A stretch of DNA of 64,000 nt from Halpernia humi (GCF_900108025.1 NZ_FNUS01000001.1:868001-932000), one strand, 5' to 3'. Numbered from the stretch's first letter, positions 42,992 through 52,353 are shown. Program-made: numbers and translations. The notes: a model not told the origin generated them from the letters alone.

Positions 42992-43022
42992 AAGGCTGTC
43001 TCACAACTTGTGAAACAGCCTT
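42992..43022 (+). terminator. Terminator of the T9SS cargo gene
   Basis: AAGGCTGT (42992-42999) pairs with 43015-43022, extended by TCACAA/TTGTGA across one mismatch, and six T's follow. Confidence 0.85.
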
Positions 43023-43260
43023 TTTTGGTGGAATTTTGATTGACTTATTTTTCCTAAAGAATCTCAGATCTATATTTTGGAACTGAAAAGATACTTTTAC
43101 ATAATTTGGTATTTTTTTTAATATCGTGAACACAGAGCGCTTTTAACAAATTACAGAAATTAAATATTATAAAAAAATTCGTGAAAACGAACCTACAAAT
43201 TCACGAAATTATAAACAATTGACGCATGAATTCACATCGAAAAATAGTTTTTCTAAAAAT

Positions 43261-44784
43261 TTATTTCGACATTACCTTATAACTCGGATCTTCTAAAATA
43301 TTGACTTCTATTAAAGCTTCTGCATTTTGAAGTAAATCGCGGCAATCTCTGCTTAGGTGCTTAAGATGAACGGTTTTTCCTGCTTTCTTGTAGCGTTCTG
43401 TAATTTTATTTAAGGCTTCAATAGCCGACATATCTGCCACTCGGCTTTCTTGGAAATCTATAACCACATCTTGAGGATCATTTTGCACATCAAATTTTTC
43501 TGAAAAAGCCTGCGTAGAACCGAAAAATAAAGGGCCATAAATATCGTAATGTTTCACGCCATTTTCATCAAAATACTTCCTTGCACGAATTCTTTTGGCA
43601 TTATCCCAAGCAAAAACCAAGGCAGAAATTATCACACCTATAATCACGGCAAGCGCTAAATTATGAAGAAAAACAGTAACTAAAGTTACCACTATCATTA
43701 CAAAAATATCAGATTTTGGCATCTTGGTAAAGACTTTAAAACTCGCCCATTCAAAGGTTCCGATGGCAACCATAATCATCAATCCCGTTAAAGCAGCGAC
43801 GGGAACTTTTTCTATCAAAGAACTTCCAAACATTATAAAAACCAAGAGCATCACACTTGCAACAATCCCAGAAAGTCTTGCTCTAGCGCCATTTGAAATA
43901 TTAATTAAACTTTGGCCAATCATCGCACAACCACCCATTCCCGAGAAAAACCCCGAAAAAATATTGGCCGCTCCTTGCGCCACGGCTTCTCGGTTACTAT
44001 TGCCTGTAGATTCTGTAAGTTCATCAACGATATTTAAGGTTAATAAACTTTCTATTAATCCCACACCCGCAACAATGGCTGCATATGGAAAAATAATTTT
44101 TAAACTCTCAAGATTAAAAGGAATTTGCGGAATATGAAAAGGAGGAAAACCACCTTTGATGGAAGCCAAATCTCCAACTGTTTTTGTATTTATATTAAAG
44201 AAAAAAACCAGCGCAAAAACTACCAAAATAGCCGTTAAACTTGCTGGAATCACTTTGGTATATTTCGGCATTTGCCAGATAATCAACATTGTAAGAATTA
44301 CCAATCCCAAAATACTATACAGCGGAATACCTGTAAGCCAATAGCCCGAAACATCTTTAAATGAAACCAATTGCGACATAAAAATGACGATTGCCAAGCC
44401 ATTCACAAAACCATAAATTACCGATTGTGGTACCAATCGAATTAGTTTTCCGAGTTTTAAAAACCCTGCTGCCATTTGAATAATTCCAGCGAGAATTACC
44501 GTTGCGAAAATATATTCTATACCTTCGGTTTTTGCCAAAGCCACGATAACGATGGCAACTGCGCCCGTTGCACCAGAAATCATCCCAGGTCTTCCGCCGA
44601 AAATGGAGGTTACAAATCCCATCACGAAAGCGGCATAAAGTCCTGTCAATGGAGAAAGCCCAGCAATAAAAGCAAAAGCAACGGCTTCTGGGATTAATGC
44701 CAAAGCCACTGTAAGACCTGAAAGAACCTCTGTTTTATAATCTACTTTTTGTTTAAAATCAAATAAATGTATCAGTTTCTGCAT
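43261..44784 (-). CDS. SulP-family anion transporter
   Basis: This 507-residue inner-membrane protein belongs to SLC26/SulP. It has about 11-13 hydrophobic segments; the N-terminal block reads LTVALALIPEAVAFAFIAG and GLYAAFVMGFVTSIFGGRPG. A C-terminal STAS domain begins near residue 400 (FDVQNDPQDVVIDFQ, then MSAIEALNKI). Anion specificity (sulfate, bicarbonate or other) cannot be decided. Its start is 48 bases downstream of the DHH phosphoesterase stop, separated by a hairpin. Confidence 0.92.
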   Translation of the reverse strand: MQKLIHLFDFKQKVDYKTEVLSGLTVALALIPEAVAFAFIAGLSPLTGLYAAFVMGFVTSIFGGRPGMISGATGAVAIVIVALAKTEGIEYIFATVILAGIIQMAAGFLKLGKLIRLVPQSVIYGFVNGLAIVIFMSQLVSFKDVSGYWLTGIPLYSILGLVILTMLIIWQMPKYTKVIPASLTAILVVFALVFFFNINTKTVGDLASIKGGFPPFHIPQIPFNLESLKIIFPYAAIVAGVGLIESLLTLNIVDELTESTGNSNREAVAQGAANIFSGFFSGMGGCAMIGQSLINISNGARARLSGIVASVMLLVFIMFGSSLIEKVPVAALTGLMIMVAIGTFEWASFKVFTKMPKSDIFVMIVVTLVTVFLHNLALAVIIGVIISALVFAWDNAKRIRARKYFDENGVKHYDIYGPLFFGSTQAFSEKFDVQNDPQDVVIDFQESRVADMSAIEALNKITERYKKAGKTVHLKHLSRDCRDLLQNAEALIEVNILEDPSYKVMSK

Positions 44785-44803
44785 AAATTTTTCTAAAAAA
44801 TAA

Positions 44804-44824
44804 ATCCACTTTTTAAAGGTGGAT
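44804..44824 (-). terminator. Hairpin after the DHH phosphoesterase gene
   Basis: ATCCAC (44804-44809) pairs with GTGGAT (44819-44824); on the minus strand it is followed by T-rich sequence and lies between the phosphoesterase and SulP genes. Confidence 0.6.
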
Positions 44825-44831
44825 GTTGTAA

Positions 44832-45836
44832 TTAAATATTTTCTTTTTCAATTATTTCCTTAAATTCTGAAATGGTCTCTTCTAAAGATTTATCGCATCT
44901 TCCACCTGCTGCATTAATGTGGCCGCCACCGTTGAAATATTTCCTCGAAAATTGGTTTACATCTGTATCATCTTTACTTCGGAAAGAAATTTTTATAAAA
45001 TCTTCATACAAATCCTCCATAAAAAACGCGGAAACTTTGGTGCCTTTAATGCTTAAGCCATAATTTACAAAACCTTCTGTATCTCCTTTTTGGAAGCCAA
45101 GTCTTTGCAATTCTTCTCTTTTTAGCCACAAAATGGCAACTTCACCATCTTTTACCGTTTCAATTCTACCTAAAACCAAGGCCAATAAATGCAACCGAGA
45201 AACGCTGTTTGTATCCCAAGTGTTTGAGGAAATTAAAGCAGGATCTGCACCTTTATCAATTAAAACCCCAGTAATTTTATGTGTTGTAGAACTTGTAGAA
45301 CGAAATCTAAAACCGCCTGTATCTGTCATAATACCTGTATACAAACATTCTGCTACATCTTTATCTATTAAATTTTCTTCACCCAATGCTTCTATAAAAT
45401 GGTAAATCATTTGGCAAGTTGCAGGAACTGTGGTATCAGAATAAACAAAATCAAAATTATCTGGCTGCTGATGGTGGTCTATTAATATTTTTTTTGCCCA
45501 AGATTTTGTAAGCCAATCGCCTAAATTTCCTATTCTTGCAGCAGTATTAAAATCTAAACAAAAAATAACATCTGCATTATAAATGGCTTCACCCGCTTTT
45601 TTTCTTTTATAATCGGCAATTACGATTTCTTTCGCATTTGGCAGCCATTTCAAAAATTTGGGGAAATCATTCGGAACTAAAACCGTCGCCTCAATACCCA
45701 TGTTTTTTAAAAAATTTTTAAGTGCTAAAGATGAACCTATCGCGTCTCCATCAGGATTATGATGCGTAATGATAACGATATTTTTTTCTGGAATAAGTAA
45801 TTTTTTGATTTCTGAAATCTCCTGATTGCTAAACAT
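44832..45836 (-). CDS. DHH-family phosphoesterase (NrnA/oligoribonuclease-like)
   Basis: This 334-residue cytoplasmic phosphoesterase has the metal-binding motifs HHNPDGDAIGS and ILIDHHQQPDNFDF in the DHH domain and the DHHA1 motif GGGHINAAGGR at the C-terminus. NrnA-type members hydrolyse nano-RNA and 3'-phosphoadenosine 5'-phosphate; c-di-AMP-degrading relatives share the same core, so the exact substrate is unproven. The minus-strand TATCTTTG at 45858-45865 lies 22 bases before the ATG. Confidence 0.93.
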   Translation of the reverse strand: MFSNQEISEIKKLLIPEKNIVIITHHNPDGDAIGSSLALKNFLKNMGIEATVLVPNDFPKFLKWLPNAKEIVIADYKRKKAGEAIYNADVIFCLDFNTAARIGNLGDWLTKSWAKKILIDHHQQPDNFDFVYSDTTVPATCQMIYHFIEALGEENLIDKDVAECLYTGIMTDTGGFRFRSTSSTTHKITGVLIDKGADPALISSNTWDTNSVSRLHLLALVLGRIETVKDGEVAILWLKREELQRLGFQKGDTEGFVNYGLSIKGTKVSAFFMEDLYEDFIKISFRSKDDTDVNQFSRKYFNGGGHINAAGGRCDKSLEETISEFKEIIEKENI

Positions 45837-46137
45837 TTTCTAAAATTTATATGAATGCAAAGATAGATTTTCTAAAAAGAAAAGTTGCTAGGACTTATAG
45901 CAAAATATTTAACACTCTGAAATTCAATCCTTTGTTTTGAATAAAATTTAAAAAAAACTGAGTTTCAATAAATTAAAACAACTTAATGGTGCAGACTAAC
46001 TTTTGCGATTCCAAATTTAAAAATAGGAATAAGCGCTGTGCAAAAATGTCGAACCAAAAAAAAATAGATATCCAATGCACTAAAATATTTACCAAAAAAA
46101 GCAATTGAAATTTTAAAATAAAAAAGTGATAATTGAC
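45837..46137. other. Intergenic stretch before rpmH
   Basis: I see no gene. It contains the minus-strand TATCTTTG box for the DHH phosphoesterase gene (45858-45865) and otherwise AT-rich sequence up to the rpmH promoter. Confidence 0.4.
45858..45865 (-). promoter_or_regulatory. -7 promoter element for the DHH phosphoesterase gene
   Basis: On the minus strand this reads TATCTTTG, ending 22 bases before the ATG at 45836. Confidence 0.45.
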
Positions 46138-46167
46138 TTGTACATTTTAAAAATATTTATATCTTTG
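46138..46167 (+). promoter_or_regulatory. Promoter of rpmH
   Basis: TTG (46138-46140), a 19-base spacer and TATCTTTG (46160-46167) fit the Bacteroidetes consensus fully. It lies 43 bases before the rpmH start. Confidence 0.8.
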
Positions 46168-46210
46168 CAATCTGAATTTTAAGAATAATAAAGGCTAAAT
46201 ATATAAAGCG

Positions 46211-46369
46211 ATGAGCAAAAGAACCTTCCAACCATCAGAGAGAAAAAAAAGAAACAAACACGGTTTTCGCGAGAGAATGTCTACACCAAACGGTAGAAGA
46301 GTTTTGGCGGCTAGAAGAGCAAAAGGTAGAAAAAGCCTAAGCGTTTCTTCTGCACGTGCAAAAAGATAA
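46211..46369 (+). CDS. rpmH: Ribosomal protein L34
   Basis: This 52-codon frame encodes bL34: it begins [19 protein letters not shown] and continues [21 protein letters not shown], the whole family pattern, ending in a Lys/Arg-rich tail. L34 is a small, basic protein of the large ribosomal subunit. It has a strong consensus promoter at 46138-46167 and a terminator at 46392-46420, so it is a single-gene unit. dnaA and rnpA, common neighbours in other phyla, are not here. Confidence 0.97.
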   Translation: MSKRTFQPSERKKRNKHGFRERMSTPNGRRVLAARRAKGRKSLSVSSARAKR

Positions 46370-46391
46370 TTCTTTTTTAAAAAAATATTTT

Positions 46392-46420
46392 AAAATGCTT
46401 GAAACTTTTTCAGGCATTTT
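46392..46420 (+). terminator. Terminator of rpmH
   Basis: A 13-bp stem (AAAATGCTTGAAA with TTTCAGGCATTTT, one G-T wobble, arms 46392-46404 and 46408-46420) is followed by T's. Confidence 0.82.
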
Positions 46421-46715
46421 TTGTTGTTAAAATTTGCCAAAATTTAGGCTTTGCACTGCTTTTTATTTATTTTTGTGTGGTAAATTGCAGAAAATCAAAA
46501 AGCAAATCAATAACCGCAAAAGAGGCGAAAGTTTACTTCAAAAAAGTTTGAAAATCAACAGAATGCAAATCCAAAATCATTTTTTATTTTCATTTTTTTT
46601 AACTTTTGAAATACTTTAAATATCATATTTTCTTTTGTTACTTTTGAGATAAAATTTTTTGTTTTGTACAAAATTACTTCTGATAAATATTATTCTAAAT
46701 ACCAAAAAAATAATT
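46421..46715. other. Gene-free stretch before ftsE
   Basis: A short open frame at 46434-46619 has no recognisable features and is probably not a gene. TACTTTTG at 46639-46646 fits a -7 element for ftsE, giving a leader of about 65 bases. Confidence 0.4.
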
Positions 46716-47426
46716 ATGCCACATAGAAATGAAGCCGGAGATAATATCATAACACTGAACAATGCCAAAATTGTTCAAAAAAATTTTATGGTTTTAGACA
46801 ATGTAAACCTGCACATACAACGCGGTCGTTTTTGCTATCTTATCGGGAAAACAGGTTCTGGCAAAAGTTCTTTATTAAAAGTGCTTTATGGCCATCTTCC
46901 TTTGAAAAACGGCACAGGTAATGTGGCTGGCTTTAAATTAGAAACGCTTCGGGCAGGCGATATCCCAAATCTTCGCAGAAAATTAGGCATTGTTTTTCAA
47001 GATTTTCAGTTATTAACGGACAGAGACATTGAAAAAAATTTAAAATTTGTACTTCAAGCGACTGGTTGGGACGATAAAATAAAAATGAATGATCGCATCA
47101 ATGAAGTTCTTTCTAGCGTTGGTATGAAAACCAAAAAACACAAAATGCCACACCAACTTTCTGGTGGCGAACAGCAAAGAATTGCAATTGCAAGAGCACT
47201 TTTAAATCATCCAGAATTAATTTTAGCCGATGAGCCTACTGGTAATTTAGACCCCGAAACTTCTAACGATATTATGACATTGCTGAAGCAAGTAGCGCAA
47301 GAAAATAATTGTGCTGTTGTAATGGCAACGCACGACTATCACATGATTCAGAATTTCCCAGGAGAAGCCATAAAATGCGAAGACGGTGTGGTTTCTATGA
47401 TGGATACAGCAGAATTGTTTGAGTAA
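46716..47426 (+). CDS. ftsE: FtsE-type cell-division ABC ATPase
   Basis: FtsE, with FtsX, couples ATP hydrolysis to peptidoglycan hydrolase activation at the division site. This 236-residue ATPase has Walker A GKTGSGKS (44-51), Q-loop VFQDFQLLTDRD, signature LSGGEQQR and Walker B LILADEPTGNLDP, the FtsE/LolD type. I use the ATG at 46716 because the short N-terminus fits the family and the -7 box is upstream of it. ftsX is not adjacent. LolD or a MacB-type ATPase is possible; the TGNLDPETSNDI pattern favours FtsE. Confidence 0.85.
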   Translation: MPHRNEAGDNIITLNNAKIVQKNFMVLDNVNLHIQRGRFCYLIGKTGSGKSSLLKVLYGHLPLKNGTGNVAGFKLETLRAGDIPNLRRKLGIVFQDFQLLTDRDIEKNLKFVLQATGWDDKIKMNDRINEVLSSVGMKTKKHKMPHQLSGGEQQRIAIARALLNHPELILADEPTGNLDPETSNDIMTLLKQVAQENNCAVVMATHDYHMIQNFPGEAIKCEDGVVSMMDTAELFE

Positions 47427-47430
47427 AAAT

Positions 47431-48126
47431 CTATTTAAAAACATGGAAGTCTTTGGTGATTTCTAAATAAGCGTCCGAGAATTTTCTCGGACTTTTTTCT
47501 ATTATAAATTCAGAAATTTCTGGTGAAGTTTTCTCTTTTGTAAATTCTAAAATCACTCTTTTTGGTTTTAAATTTTCCCTGCCAAAAATGATGATTTTTC
47601 TATCTAAATAAAGTGAAAAATCTTTTGCTAATTTTTCAAAATCTTCTCCACTTTCTACGGGAATTATGACTGAAAATAATCCCTTTTCTTCTAAATGAAA
47701 TGCTGCGTTAGAAATTAATTCGGAAAAATTGAGGTGAATTTTTTGCCGAGCAACTGCATCTTTCTCGCTTTGTGTATTAACTTCAAAATAAGGCGGATTG
47801 CAGATAATTAAATCAAATTTATTTGAAGCAGAAAGTGCTTTAAAATCAATATTTTTTGCAGAAATTTTTGCTGAAAATGGAGAATTTTCAAAATTAAATT
47901 GGGATAATCGTGCTGCATTTTCATCAATATCAATCGCCAAAATGCTTGCAGATTTATTTCTTTGCGCAAGCATTAAAGAAATAATTCCGCTGCCACTTCC
48001 AACTTCTAAAATTCTTTTTGATTTTTCTACAGATGAAAGTGCGCCCAGCAAAACGGCATCCGTGCCTACGCGGAACACGTCTTCATTTTGCGCTACAGAA
48101 AACTCTTTGAAGTGAAAATCTTTCAC
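47431..48126 (-). CDS. tRNA1(Val) (adenine(37)-N6)-methyltransferase (YfiC-like)
   Basis: This 231-residue methyltransferase has the SAM motif ILEVGSGSGIISLMLAQ and the N6-adenine catalytic motif NPPYF. The start KEFSVAQNEDVFRVGTDAVLLGAL is typical of the YfiC (TrmN6) family, which methylates A37 of tRNA-Val. It lies 5 bases after the convergent ftsE stop and 6 bases from the histidine-kinase stop on its own strand, so it is probably the last gene of a kinase transcript. Confidence 0.92.
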   Translation of the reverse strand: MKDFHFKEFSVAQNEDVFRVGTDAVLLGALSSVEKSKRILEVGSGSGIISLMLAQRNKSASILAIDIDENAARLSQFNFENSPFSAKISAKNIDFKALSASNKFDLIICNPPYFEVNTQSEKDAVARQKIHLNFSELISNAAFHLEEKGLFSVIIPVESGEDFEKLAKDFSLYLDRKIIIFGRENLKPKRVILEFTKEKTSPEISEFIIEKSPRKFSDAYLEITKDFHVFK

Positions 48127-48132
48127 GAACTT

Positions 48133-49587
48133 CTAAATATTATTTGGAAAAGAAAGTGTAAATCTCGTTCCCTTTCCCTCTTCAGATTTCACAATAATTT
48201 CTCCATCATAATCCAAAATCATTTTTTTCACCATCGTTAGGCCAAGTCCCATCCCACTATTTTTAGAGGTAAAATTAGGCTCGAAAATTTGTTCTTGCAT
48301 TTTCTCAGGAATTCCGGTGCCATTATCTTCTACAGAAATATTAATTTTTTTATTGATGGCTTCTAAATCTACATTAATGATGGATTTTCTGCCTTCTTCT
48401 TTTGCTTGGATGGCGTTATTCACCAAATTTGTAATCATTCTGGTGAGATAAATTTTATCCATATTAACGATTATTGCCGAATGACTTGCGTGCAAATGCA
48501 CATTTTCATCATTAAAAATATATAGAATTTGCTTTATCTCTACATTTAGATTAAGCAGTTCATTATGTTTTTCGGGTAACTTCGCAAACTGCGAAAATGC
48601 CGATGCAACATTGGCTACCAAATCTATTTGGTGAATCATTGATTTGCTTAAATTTTTTACTTTTTCGCCAATTTCTGGGTCATTAGAGTCAAATTTTCTT
48701 TCAAAATTTTGCATTGTCATCTTCATGGGCGTCAAGGGATTTTTCACCTCATGTGCCACTTGTTTTGCCATAAGTTGCCATGCTTTTTCTTTTTCAGTAA
48801 AACTTAATTGCTCTTTCTGATCTTGAATTTGCAAAATCATTTTATTGTAAGATTTTACCAGAGAACCCAATTCATCATTGTGCAAATATTTTATGGGTTT
48901 TAAATCTTTTTCAAAAAGTGTAATTCTGGTGATCATATCAGAAAATTTAGTAATGGTTTTAGTTAAATTATTAGAAATAACCCAACTCAACCAAATGCTA
49001 AAAGCGATGATGAACAAATTTAAAATGACTAGATATTTCAAATATTTATTAAAAACAGCAATATAGCCACTGTCATTATGATAAAAGGGCAAATATACAA
49101 TGGCAATTGGCTCTAACATATTATTTTTTAAAATTAAATAAGAAGAGGTAACGGTTGCATTTATTTTCTTATCAAAATTCTGAAAATCTACACGGCTATC
49201 TTTTTTCAAAACTTCATGTAAAATTTTTGAGGGCAAGGTTTTCTGCGAAATGAGATTTCTATCTTTATTAGAGAGCAGAAAATTCCCGTGCAAATCATAC
49301 AAAATCACATCATGCTTATTTATATCTGCAATTTCATAAATTTGGTTTTCTAAAACTTTTGGTAAATCTTTGGTTTCCACTTGTGTGTGGCTCACGGCAT
49401 AATCTAAATACGCCATCAAGGCTTCAGATTTATTTTGCAATTGCGTGCGGCTTTGCTCTATAGAATTGCTTTTTAAAATAAAATAACTCAAAAAACTAGT
49501 ACCCATTATGCTCAACAAGCAAATGGTAAGAAATCCCCAAAACACGCGGTTTCTCAGGCTATAACCTTTATATTTTGTAAGCGGCAT
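48133..49587 (-). CDS. Membrane sensor histidine kinase with HAMP domain
   Basis: This 484-residue kinase has two hydrophobic segments (about 14-34 and 180-202) with a periplasmic sensor between them, then a HAMP region (about 203-255). The kinase core has the phosphoacceptor His279 in VAHEVKNPL, N-box NLVNNAIQAKEEG, G1 VEDNGTGIP and G2 GMGLGLTMVKKM. No response-regulator gene adjoins it. The signal is unknown. It overlaps the ribE 3' end by 20 bases. Confidence 0.92.
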   Translation of the reverse strand: MPLTKYKGYSLRNRVFWGFLTICLLSIMGTSFLSYFILKSNSIEQSRTQLQNKSEALMAYLDYAVSHTQVETKDLPKVLENQIYEIADINKHDVILYDLHGNFLLSNKDRNLISQKTLPSKILHEVLKKDSRVDFQNFDKKINATVTSSYLILKNNMLEPIAIVYLPFYHNDSGYIAVFNKYLKYLVILNLFIIAFSIWLSWVISNNLTKTITKFSDMITRITLFEKDLKPIKYLHNDELGSLVKSYNKMILQIQDQKEQLSFTEKEKAWQLMAKQVAHEVKNPLTPMKMTMQNFERKFDSNDPEIGEKVKNLSKSMIHQIDLVANVASAFSQFAKLPEKHNELLNLNVEIKQILYIFNDENVHLHASHSAIIVNMDKIYLTRMITNLVNNAIQAKEEGRKSIINVDLEAINKKINISVEDNGTGIPEKMQEQIFEPNFTSKNSGMGLGLTMVKKMILDYDGEIIVKSEEGKGTRFTLSFPNNI

Positions 49588-50173
49588 TCCCTTTGTTTAC
49601 TAATTTTGCAATATATTTCCCAATAATATCGAATTCCAAATTTACCTCATCACCTACTTTCAAATGTTTCATGTTGGTAAAATCCCAAGTATAAGGAATA
49701 ATGGCCACAGAAAAGGCTTCATCTAAACTTTCGGCAACCGTTAAACTGATGCCATTCACTGTTATCGAACCCTGTGGAACAGTTAAAAAATCTGAATTTT
49801 CTTTCATTTTAAAAGAAATAAAATAACTGCCATCACGGTTTTTAATCTCGGTAACTAAAGCAGTTTCATCCACGTGGCCTTGCACAATATGCCCGTCTAA
49901 ACGCCCATCAAATCTCAAACAGCGTTCCAAATTCACTTCAGTGCCATTTTGCCAGTGTTTCAAACTTGTTTTCTCTAAAGTTTCATCGATCGCCGTCACT
50001 TTATATTGGTTCCCGTTGATTTCTACAACCGTCAAACAGCAACCGTTATGCGCCAAACTTTGGTCGATTTTCAACTCATTGGCAAAATCACAACTCAACG
50101 TAAAATCAATATTAGAACCATTTTTTTCGATTTTTTGAACTGTTCCTGTTCCTTCAATAATTCCTGTAAACAT
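49568..50173 (-). CDS. ribE: Riboflavin synthase, alpha subunit
   Basis: RibE makes riboflavin from two 6,7-dimethyl-8-ribityllumazine molecules. The 201-residue protein starts MFTGIIEGTGTV, the family start, with two lumazine-binding repeats (about 1-95 and 96-195), the second with DGHIVQGHVDETALV. An upstream in-frame ATG (50200) adds a non-homologous basic stretch and is rejected. It overlaps the histidine-kinase gene by 20 bases. Confidence 0.96.
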   Translation of the reverse strand: MFTGIIEGTGTVQKIEKNGSNIDFTLSCDFANELKIDQSLAHNGCCLTVVEINGNQYKVTAIDETLEKTSLKHWQNGTEVNLERCLRFDGRLDGHIVQGHVDETALVTEIKNRDGSYFISFKMKENSDFLTVPQGSITVNGISLTVAESLDEAFSVAIIPYTWDFTNMKHLKVGDEVNLEFDIIGKYIAKLVNKGNAAYKI

Positions 50174-50221
50174 TTTTTTATTTTTTTTGGAGCAACACAA
50201 TCTCGCATTTTCGAATATTAT

Positions 50222-50275
50222 ACCTGCTCTCCATTATATCCCGCCGCGGCGGGGATGCCATTTCGATCAGGGCTA
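50222..50275. repeat. Structured intergenic element, copy B
   Basis: On the minus strand this reads TAGCCCTG, GAAATGGCAT, a GC-rich stem ATCCCCGCCG/CGGCGGGAT, then ATATAATGGA and CAGGT. It aligns with copy A at 22464-22522. GC in the two side arms of copy A is AT here, and the outer CCG/CGG is CTG/CAG. It lies between divergent ribE and pdxA. Confidence 0.6.
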
Positions 50276-50378
50276 AAAAGTTAGAGATTTTCTCTTTCCA
50301 CCCGAAATGCAAATCGCAAAATGCTAAATTTATTTTGCTAAATTTGTAAACTTTAATTACAACCTCAAAGATAGATAA

Positions 50379-51452
50379 ATGAGTTCTAAACAACATAAAA
50401 TACGCGTAGGAATTTCAGTGGGAGATTTTAATGGCATTGGGCCAGAAATCATCATGAAATCTTTGAAAGACAAAAGTATTACCGATTTTTTCACACCAAT
50501 TATTTTTGCATCAGGAAAACTATTTAGTTATCAGAAAAACGTGTTCAAACTTCAGATGAATTTTCATTATGTGGATGACGTGAAAGATGTGGTAAATGGC
50601 AAAATAAATATGGTAAATCTTTGGAAAGACAACGTTAACGTCAATTTTGGAACACCAACTGAAGAATCCACAAAAATGGCAATTGAATCTTTAGAAGCAG
50701 CCACAGAAGCGCTTTTAAATAAAGATATTGATGTTTTAGTAACAGCACCCATCAACAAAGATGAAATGCTAAAATTGGGCTTCAAACACGCGGGACACAC
50801 TGGCTATTTAGAAGAAAAAATGGACAAAAAAGGCGTGATGTTTTTAGTAACAGAAGATTTGAAAGTGGCTGTTTCCACACATCACATTCCAGTTTCTGAA
50901 GTCGCACAAAATATTTCTAAAGAAAAAATTAAAAAACAAATCAAAATTCTAAATCAAACTTTAATTGAAGATTTCTGCGTAGAAAAGCCGAAAATTGCAG
51001 TTTTAGGTTTAAATCCACACGCTGGAGATGGCGGCGCTATTGGCACAGAAGAAATAGAAATTATCACACCGGCAATAAAAGAACTTTTTGAAAATGGCAT
51101 TTTCACGTTTGGCCCATACCCTGCAGATAGTTTTTTTCAGCCATCTAATTATAAAAAATTTGATGCTGTTTTGGCAATGTACCACGATCAAGGTTTAGCC
51201 CCCTTCAAAACAATTTCTTATGAGGACGGTGTAAATTATACCGCAGGCTTGCCATTCATTAGAACTTCCCCAGATCACGGCGTGGCCTATGATATTGCAG
51301 GAAAAAATCTCGCAGATGAGCATTCTTTTTCAGAAGCTATCTTTACAGGAATCAAAATTTTTAAAAACCGTTTAGAATATAACGATTTAAGGGAAAACCG
51401 ACTTGTGGTGCGAAAATCATCATCTGAAAATAGATGGCAAGAAGATCAATAA
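50379..51452 (+). CDS. pdxA: 4-hydroxythreonine-4-phosphate dehydrogenase
   Basis: PdxA oxidises 4-phosphohydroxy-L-threonine in pyridoxal phosphate synthesis. This 357-residue enzyme has GISVGDFNGIGPEIIMKSL, LVTAPINKDEM (residues about 126-136), FKHAGHTGYLE, with a metal-site His, and MYHDQGLAPFKTISYE with the second. The ending FIRTSPDHGVAYDIAGK is a family marker. TAAATTTG at 50339-50346 is a possible -7 element. Confidence 0.96.
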   Translation: MSSKQHKIRVGISVGDFNGIGPEIIMKSLKDKSITDFFTPIIFASGKLFSYQKNVFKLQMNFHYVDDVKDVVNGKINMVNLWKDNVNVNFGTPTEESTKMAIESLEAATEALLNKDIDVLVTAPINKDEMLKLGFKHAGHTGYLEEKMDKKGVMFLVTEDLKVAVSTHHIPVSEVAQNISKEKIKKQIKILNQTLIEDFCVEKPKIAVLGLNPHAGDGGAIGTEEIEIITPAIKELFENGIFTFGPYPADSFFQPSNYKKFDAVLAMYHDQGLAPFKTISYEDGVNYTAGLPFIRTSPDHGVAYDIAGKNLADEHSFSEAIFTGIKIFKNRLEYNDLRENRLVVRKSSSENRWQEDQ

Positions 51453-51506
51453 TGACCTTTAAAAAATAAAATCTTCAAGACTAAGTTTTAAAAGTTGAAA
51501 AACATT

Positions 51507-51536
51507 TTGTTATATTAAAAAATTAATTTATTTTTG
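51507..51536 (+). promoter_or_regulatory. Promoter of the yceD-rpmF transcript
   Basis: TTG (51507-51509), 19 bases, and TATTTTTG (51529-51536) match the Bacteroidetes consensus, 13 bases before the ATG at 51549. Confidence 0.72.
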
Positions 51537-51548
51537 CAAACCGATTTT

Positions 51549-52070
51549 ATGGACAAATTTAGAAACTACGACATTGCATTTTCTGGTTTAAAAGACGGAA
51601 AGCATGACTTTAGATTTGAAGTAAATCAGGCGTTCTTTAATTTATTTGAGACTGAACAAGAGTTTTCTAACCCCAAGATTATAGCAGATGTTTTTTTAGA
51701 TAAACATTCTACTTTTTTGGAATTTGAAATCAACGTAAAAGGAAGCATACAGTTGGTTTGCGATATTACTCTAAAAGACTTTGATTATCCGATTGAAAAT
51801 CAGATTAAAGTTTTGGTGAAATTTGGTGAAGTTTATGATGATAGTGATGTAGATATTATCACAATCCCGCATAAAGAAAACGCCTTCAATATTGCGCAAC
51901 TGCTATATGAAGATATCGTTTTGACGGTACCGATGAAAAAAGTATCACCGGATTTATCACAAGAAGATATTGCACTATTAGAAAAATTTAGTCCTCAAGA
52001 AGATGAAATTGAAGAGCAAGAAGATGAAATAGATCCACGCTGGAATGCGTTGAAAAATTTAAAAAAATAA
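51549..52070 (+). CDS. YceD-family (DUF177) protein
   Basis: This 173-residue protein matches the YceD/DUF177 family in length and position before rpmF. It has the core LVCDITLKDFDYPIENQIKVLVKFG near the middle and an acidic C-terminus (EDEIEEQEDEIDP). In plants and bacteria the family assists 23S rRNA maturation. The order yceD-rpmF is conserved across bacteria. The ATG at 51549 is chosen; it lies just downstream of a good promoter. Confidence 0.88.
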   Translation: MDKFRNYDIAFSGLKDGKHDFRFEVNQAFFNLFETEQEFSNPKIIADVFLDKHSTFLEFEINVKGSIQLVCDITLKDFDYPIENQIKVLVKFGEVYDDSDVDIITIPHKENAFNIAQLLYEDIVLTVPMKKVSPDLSQEDIALLEKFSPQEDEIEEQEDEIDPRWNALKNLKK

Positions 52071-52121
52071 AAATTAAACAATATAATTTTAAGCTAAGAT
52101 TTAAAATTTAAAATTTACAAA

Positions 52122-52325
52122 ATGGCACATCCTAAAAGAAGACAATCCACCACGAGAAGAGATAAAAGAAGAACGCATTACAAAGCGGTTGTTCCTCAAT
52201 TGGCAAAAGACGCCACTTCTGGAGAAATGCATCTTTACCACAGAGCACACTGGCACGAAGGTAAATTATATTACAGAGGAAAAGTTGTAATGGAAAAAGA
52301 AGTTGAGCAAACTGAAGAAAACTAA
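52122..52325 (+). CDS. rpmF: Ribosomal protein L32
   Basis: bL32 is a small basic protein of the large ribosomal subunit. The 67-residue sequence begins [19 protein letters not shown], the standard family start, with a mid part [18 protein letters not shown]. It lacks the zinc-binding Cys pairs of some L32 forms. It follows yceD by 51 bases in the conserved order and is terminated by a strong hairpin. Confidence 0.97.
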   Translation: MAHPKRRQSTTRRDKRRTHYKAVVPQLAKDATSGEMHLYHRAHWHEGKLYYRGKVVMEKEVEQTEEN

Positions 52326-52353
52326 ATCTTTAGAAAAACTGTGTTTTATATAC

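Noticed and set aside
46434-46619. Short open frame between rpmH and ftsE
   Set aside because: It is Lys/Phe-rich with no domain, signal or promoter of its own; it looks like chance in AT-rich sequence.
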